Position numbers and translations under genes: made by a program
In this document: positions 6,481 through 8,831 of the stretch, one piece after another
Numbering within the stretch: the first letter of the stretch is position 1
Layout of the letters: every line of letters starts with the position of its first letter
NCBI GenBank assembly: GCA_948759685.1
Contig: CAQBGY010000123.1
Span: forward strand, 1 to 8,831
Direction: 5' to 3'
DNA from: an uncultured Eubacterium sp.
Lineage (GTDB): Bacteria > Bacillota_A > Clostridia > Lachnospirales > Lachnospiraceae
DNA: 8,831 nucleotides
Notes under the pieces: generated by a model
The model's database searches: none
What the model saw: the letters and a program-made list of their open reading frames with translations, nothing else
What the model was told of the DNA's origin: nothing

Positions 6481-7806
6481 ATGGAACTGGATATGACTTC
6501 GGGGAAGCCCCTGAACACATTGTTAAAATTCTCCCTGCCGCTGCTGGCGGGGAGCGTGATACAAAACCTTTATAACATCTTCGACACGGCCATTGTGGGG
6601 CATGTGCTGGGTAAATATGCGCTGGCGGCTGTGGGTAACTCCTATGTGCCGACGCTTATCATCAACAGCATTGTTTTAGGGATTGCTTCCGGCATATCTA
6701 TCCTTGTGGCGCAGCTATACGGCTCCAAGGATAAAGGACAGATTTGTAAATGTTATGGTTCCGTGCAGACGTTGATAGTAGCCGTGGGCTTCGGGCTGGC
6801 TGTGCTGTTCTTTGCTCTTGCCGGGTGGATTTTTAAGGCTATGCAGATACCGGAGGAAATCACAAGCCCTGCGGCCCTTTATCTTCGGATTGTAGCGGCT
6901 GGGATTCCGTTTTTGGCAATCTACAACTTTTATTCTGCGCTGATTAAGGCAAAAGGGGATTCCCGAACACCGATTAGGTGTATCTGCCTGTCCTGTGTCC
7001 TCAATATTCTGTTGGACTACTTATTTGTGGCCTGTTTTGGCTGGGGGATTGCCGGGGCTGCGTCCGCCACGGTTCTTTCACAAGTTCTGGCGGCTGTATT
7101 GGTTGGCCTGCACTTATACCGGCAGGAACACCCGGTAATAAGGACAGCCCCAAGTGCCGGGCTGATTGTCCCGATCTTGCAGCTTAGTATCACGGGGATT
7201 GTCCAGAACGGGGCTTCCGCCATCAGCATGTTTTTCATACAGGGCATTATCAATACCTTTGGTGTAAATGAAATATCGGCCTATACATCGGCCTATAAAA
7301 TTGAAAGTATCTTAACAATCCCCGCCGTCAATTTAGGCGTGGCGTTAAGTGTCTATATCGGACAGAATGTAGGGGCCGGGGAATATGACCGCACCCGACA
7401 GGGCCTAAAAGACAGCTTCAAGATCGCGGCGGTGTTTACCACACTTGCTATGGCAATCCTGTGGTTTGCTTCGCCGCTGCTCATGGTTCTGGTGGTGGGA
7501 AAGGAAATGGCAGTCATACCGATAGGGGTTCAATATCTGCGTATTATTTCCGTGACGTTCCCCCTGTGCGTAAGCCTCTATCTGTTGACAAACTTCCTGC
7601 GTGGAGCCGGTGAGATTGCCTATCCACTGTTCAATACGCTGCTGGAACTCTGTTTCCGCACGTTCTCGGCTTTTGTGCTGGCGCATTACTTTGGTTTTGT
7701 CGGTGTTCTGCTGTGCAGGCCGTTGAGCTTTGTTGTGAGTACCATTAGCCTATCCTGTCGGCTATTGTCCGGCAAGTGGAAAGATAAGATAAATCATTCT
7801 GTGTAA
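6481..7806 (+). CDS. MATE-family multidrug/metabolite exporter, second copy
   Basis: A 441-residue MATE protein, full length. The N-terminus reads DMTSGKPLNTLLKFSLPLLAGSVIQNLYNIFDTAIVG, with HVLGKYALAAVGNSY following, and the second half contains FGVNEISAYTSAYKIESILTIPAVNLGVALSVYIGQNVGAG. About twelve membrane segments are expected. It is a diverged paralogue of the exporter at 4559, not a recent duplicate: the signatures align, but most positions differ. The start at 6481 lies four bases after the S-component stop and lacks a strong ribosome site, so translation is probably coupled to that gene; M5 (6493) is an alternative start. Two different MATE genes on either side of a vitamin S component suggest either two export substrates or partners for a heteromer; the latter is speculative since MATE proteins usually work alone. 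It is the last intact gene of the operon. Confidence 0.9.
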   Translation: MELDMTSGKPLNTLLKFSLPLLAGSVIQNLYNIFDTAIVGHVLGKYALAAVGNSYVPTLIINSIVLGIASGISILVAQLYGSKDKGQICKCYGSVQTLIVAVGFGLAVLFFALAGWIFKAMQIPEEITSPAALYLRIVAAGIPFLAIYNFYSALIKAKGDSRTPIRCICLSCVLNILLDYLFVACFGWGIAGAASATVLSQVLAAVLVGLHLYRQEHPVIRTAPSAGLIVPILQLSITGIVQNGASAISMFFIQGIINTFGVNEISAYTSAYKIESILTIPAVNLGVALSVYIGQNVGAGEYDRTRQGLKDSFKIAAVFTTLAMAILWFASPLLMVLVVGKEMAVIPIGVQYLRIISVTFPLCVSLYLLTNFLRGAGEIAYPLFNTLLELCFRTFSAFVLAHYFGFVGVLLCRPLSFVVSTISLSCRLLSGKWKDKINHSV

Positions 7807-7833
7807 TAGCTGCCGCATGATGACAGATAAAAA

Positions 7834-7951
7834 TTCTAATCAATGGTTTTGGAACCGACTGTATGGCTGCGTATGCTGCTGCCTCCAAGGTGGATTCCTT
7901 TGCGGAAATGCCCGCTCTGAATTTGGGGCAGGCCATGACGAACTTTACCGC
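7834..7951 (+). pseudogene. Fragment of a second copy of the first MATE gene
   Basis: These 118 bases align without gaps to 5331-5448 of the first MATE gene, with four differences by my count. All four are third-position changes that leave the amino acid unchanged (Gly, Asp, Ala, Ala codons). The peptide would read LINGFGTDCMAAYAAASKVDSFAEMPALNLGQAMTNFTA, the second-half MATE signature. There is no start: a TGA sits four codons upstream (7821-7823) in the same frame. At 7952 the similarity stops abruptly. It is a dead fragment, but the silent-only changes show that the source copy was a working gene for some time after it split from the intact one. Confidence 0.9.
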
Positions 7952-7957
7952 AATTTT

Positions 7958-8118
7958 TTGCTATGGTTGGCGTTATGGCTGCGGCAGTCTATGTGGCTTC
8001 CGCGTTTCTGCAAATACCAATCCCTACGGTCATAGATAACATGCGCCTACATATGGGAAATGTGATATGCTTGCTTTCCGGCCTGCTCTTAGGGCCGGTA
8101 CAGGGCGTGCTTGTAGGA
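7958..8118 (+). pseudogene. Fragment of a second copy of the ECF S-component gene, joined to the MATE fragment
   Basis: These bases align without gaps to 5950-6110 of the intact S-component gene (residues ~11-63), with about 17 differences by my count, most in the last 20 bases. The frame reads MVGVMAAAVYVASAFLQIPIP, then TVIDNMRLHMGNVICLLS, then GLLLGPVQGVLVGE and a stop (TAG, 8122-8124). Several changes alter residues (A34V, T38M, M46I, G60V). The first ten codons and everything after residue ~63 are missing. Relative to the intact pair, 501 bases between 5448 and 5950 are replaced here by six (AATTTT, 7952-7957). The MATE and S frames do not match across the join, so no fusion protein is made. 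The ribosome site and start of the intact gene were lost in the deletion. Confidence 0.88.
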
Positions 8119-8135
8119 GAGTAGTATCCATAAAC

Positions 8136-8142
8136 AGGAGGT
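8136..8142 (+). promoter_or_regulatory. Ribosome binding site that fixes the Crp/Fnr start
   Basis: AGGAGGT followed five bases later by ATG at 8148. The open frame extends upstream to an ATG at 8067, but those 27 codons lie inside the S-component remnant in a different frame, so the downstream start is the real one. Confidence 0.85.
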
Positions 8143-8147
8143 ATATA

Positions 8148-8732
8148 ATGGTTATTAGTCCAAGTGAATATATTAAAAAATGCCTAAAAATTGATTTTGA
8201 TAACAGCGTTGAAAATATTATTGATACAGGTGCCTCAATTATAATATTTGAAAAAGGTACTATGCCGATTGAAATGGGTGAAATGATAAATTGTTTCTAT
8301 TTTATTATCTACGGACTTGTCAGAGGCTATTATATTGATGATGATGGAAATGAGGTTACAAAATGTTTTGTTTATGAAAATGGTTTTTTTGGTTCGGAAT
8401 GTTATCGTACCAAAGACACTTCGACTTTTTTTGTGGATTGTTTGGAAGAATGTAAATGTATTAAACTTCCCTATTTTCTAATACAGAAAATCATGTCAAT
8501 AGATCAACGCGTAAATCAACTCATTCATAGTATGTACTTAAACGAAATCGGAAAGTTGGAGGATAGAACAAGAAAACTTTTACTGCTTACTGCCGAAGAG
8601 CGCTATATATTTTTTTGCAGGGAATATCCAAACCTGCAGAGGCGGTTACAGCTAAAATATATAGCGTCCTATATTGGTATTAAGGCTGCTTCTATGAGCA
8701 GAATTAGAAAAAAGTTGAAAAACCAGATATGA
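8148..8732 (+). CDS. Crp/Fnr-family transcriptional regulator
   Basis: A 194-residue protein beginning MVISPSEYIKK, a little shorter than typical Crp/Fnr proteins (~210-250). Residues ~20-110 fit a cyclic-nucleotide-binding-like beta roll: IIIFEKGTMPIEMGE, FYFIIYGLVRGYYIDDDGNE, and the turn YENGFFGSECY. A long dimer helix follows (~115-145), then a C-terminal helix-turn-helix at about 167-190 (LQLKYIASYIGIKAASMSRIRKKL). The canonical cAMP-contacting arginine and serine pattern is not evident, so the ligand is unknown. Eight cysteines occur, with C98, C102 and C104 close together; the four-cysteine N-terminal Fnr cluster is absent. The gene is much more AT-rich than everything upstream, with AAA, ATA and TTT codons frequent, which suggests a separate origin. 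Its target is unknown; it may act on the promoter starting at the window end. Confidence 0.85.
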   Translation: MVISPSEYIKKCLKIDFDNSVENIIDTGASIIIFEKGTMPIEMGEMINCFYFIIYGLVRGYYIDDDGNEVTKCFVYENGFFGSECYRTKDTSTFFVDCLEECKCIKLPYFLIQKIMSIDQRVNQLIHSMYLNEIGKLEDRTRKLLLLTAEERYIFFCREYPNLQRRLQLKYIASYIGIKAASMSRIRKKLKNQI

Positions 8733-8763
8733 ATTAACATAGGTGAATTACAGCCGCTTTTTG

Positions 8764-8789
8764 GAGAAGTATAATCATTATAACTTCTC
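8764..8789. repeat. Hairpin-forming inverted repeat after the Crp/Fnr gene
   Basis: GAGAAGT (8764-8770) pairs with ACTTCTC (8783-8789), and the inner ATA and TAT bases extend the stem past a one-base bulge. It begins 32 bases after the stop codon. No T-run follows on either strand, so it is not a standard intrinsic terminator. It could still limit transcription or be a protein-binding site. Confidence 0.5.
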
Positions 8790-8790
8790 G

Positions 8791-8831
8791 GAATCTCAAT
8801 GAATGTGATTCTAACTGAAAATTGACAACTA
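8791..8831 (+). promoter_or_regulatory. Possible activator site and -35 of a promoter cut by the window end
   Basis: GAATCTCA-ATGAA-TGTGATTC (8791-8811) is an 8-bp inverted repeat with one mismatch. Eleven bases on, TTGACA (8822-8827) is a perfect -35, with the -10 outside the window. If that -35 is used, the palindrome centre falls near -57, close to where class I Crp/Fnr activators bind. Its half-sites are not the standard Crp or Fnr motif. The target gene is not visible. Confidence 0.35.

Larger units (their letters stand above)
7807..8147 (+). other. Gene-free stretch between the second MATE and the Crp/Fnr gene
   Basis: It holds 27 bases without clear similarity to the rest of the window (7807-7833), the joined MATE and S-component fragments (7834-8118), and a ~29-base leader with the ribosome site of the next gene. 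I see no terminator with a T-run after the operon and no convincing promoter for the Crp/Fnr gene. Transcripts from the operon may therefore run through. Confidence 0.7.

Noticed and set aside
7745..7936. Minus-strand open frame whose first ~34 residues are identical to one at 5200-5433.
   Set aside because: The match only reflects the MATE repeat read antisense. Neither frame has a ribosome site or a recognisable domain.
7817..8035. Open frame of 72 codons on the plus strand across the scar.
   Set aside because: It reads the MATE and S-component fragments in a wrong frame, has no ribosome site and gives a Cys/Trp-rich peptide without family features.
8070..8098. CCGGCC...GGCCGG inverted repeat, a strong potential hairpin.
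   Set aside because: The same bases occur in the intact S-component gene where they encode SGLLLGPV, and no T-run follows. It is coding sequence rather than a terminator.
8764..8789. Intrinsic terminator for the Crp/Fnr gene.
   Set aside because: The stem is good but no U-tract follows on either strand, so I list it only as a hairpin-forming repeat.
1..8831. tRNA or rRNA genes, CRISPR arrays, intact insertion sequences, integrase or toxin-antitoxin genes.
   Set aside because: No cloverleaf, regularly spaced repeats, transposase motifs or terminal inverted repeats were seen. The only long repeat is the MATE/S-component remnant.

Overview
The window looks like chromosomal or integrated accessory DNA from a low-to-mid G+C Bacillota, most likely a gut-type Clostridia. 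The basis is strong AGGAGG ribosome binding sites, ATG starts, tightly packed and overlapping genes, and the families present (Lrp/AsnC, MocR, MATE, ECF S component, Crp/Fnr). Most of the window is moderately G+C-rich; the last ~700 bases are clearly AT-rich.

Layout. At the left edge (1-174, minus) is the N-terminal part of an XRE-type helix-turn-helix regulator that runs out of the window. Next, also on minus (274-1683), is a MocR-type regulator: a GntR-like DNA-binding domain fused to a fold-type I aminotransferase domain. A 113-bp divergent promoter region (1684-1796) separates it from a plus-strand gene train (1797-7806): an Lrp/AsnC regulator, a class I aminotransferase, a HisC-like aminotransferase, a MATE transporter, an ECF-type S component and a second MATE transporter. 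The six genes overlap by 4 bases or are 4 to 25 bases apart and look like one operon. The stretch 7834-8118 is not a gene. It is the scar of another copy of the MATE/S-component pair, with about 0.5 kb deleted so that a piece of MATE is joined directly to a piece of the S component. After the scar comes an AT-rich Crp/Fnr-family regulator gene (8148-8732), and then the start of another promoter region (palindrome plus TTGACA) cut by the window end.

How the genes may work together (inference). Three proteins should carry pyridoxal phosphate: the MocR regulator and the two aminotransferases. The operon also encodes a vitamin-type ECF substrate-binding subunit and two drug/metabolite exporters. 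An economical reading is an amino-acid-derived metabolite module in which transaminases make or degrade a compound, MATE proteins export it, and the S component brings in a cofactor precursor (vitamin B6 is the obvious candidate) or a related small molecule. Control would come from the PLP-sensing MocR protein and the amino-acid-sensing Lrp protein. The substrates cannot be read from the sequence.
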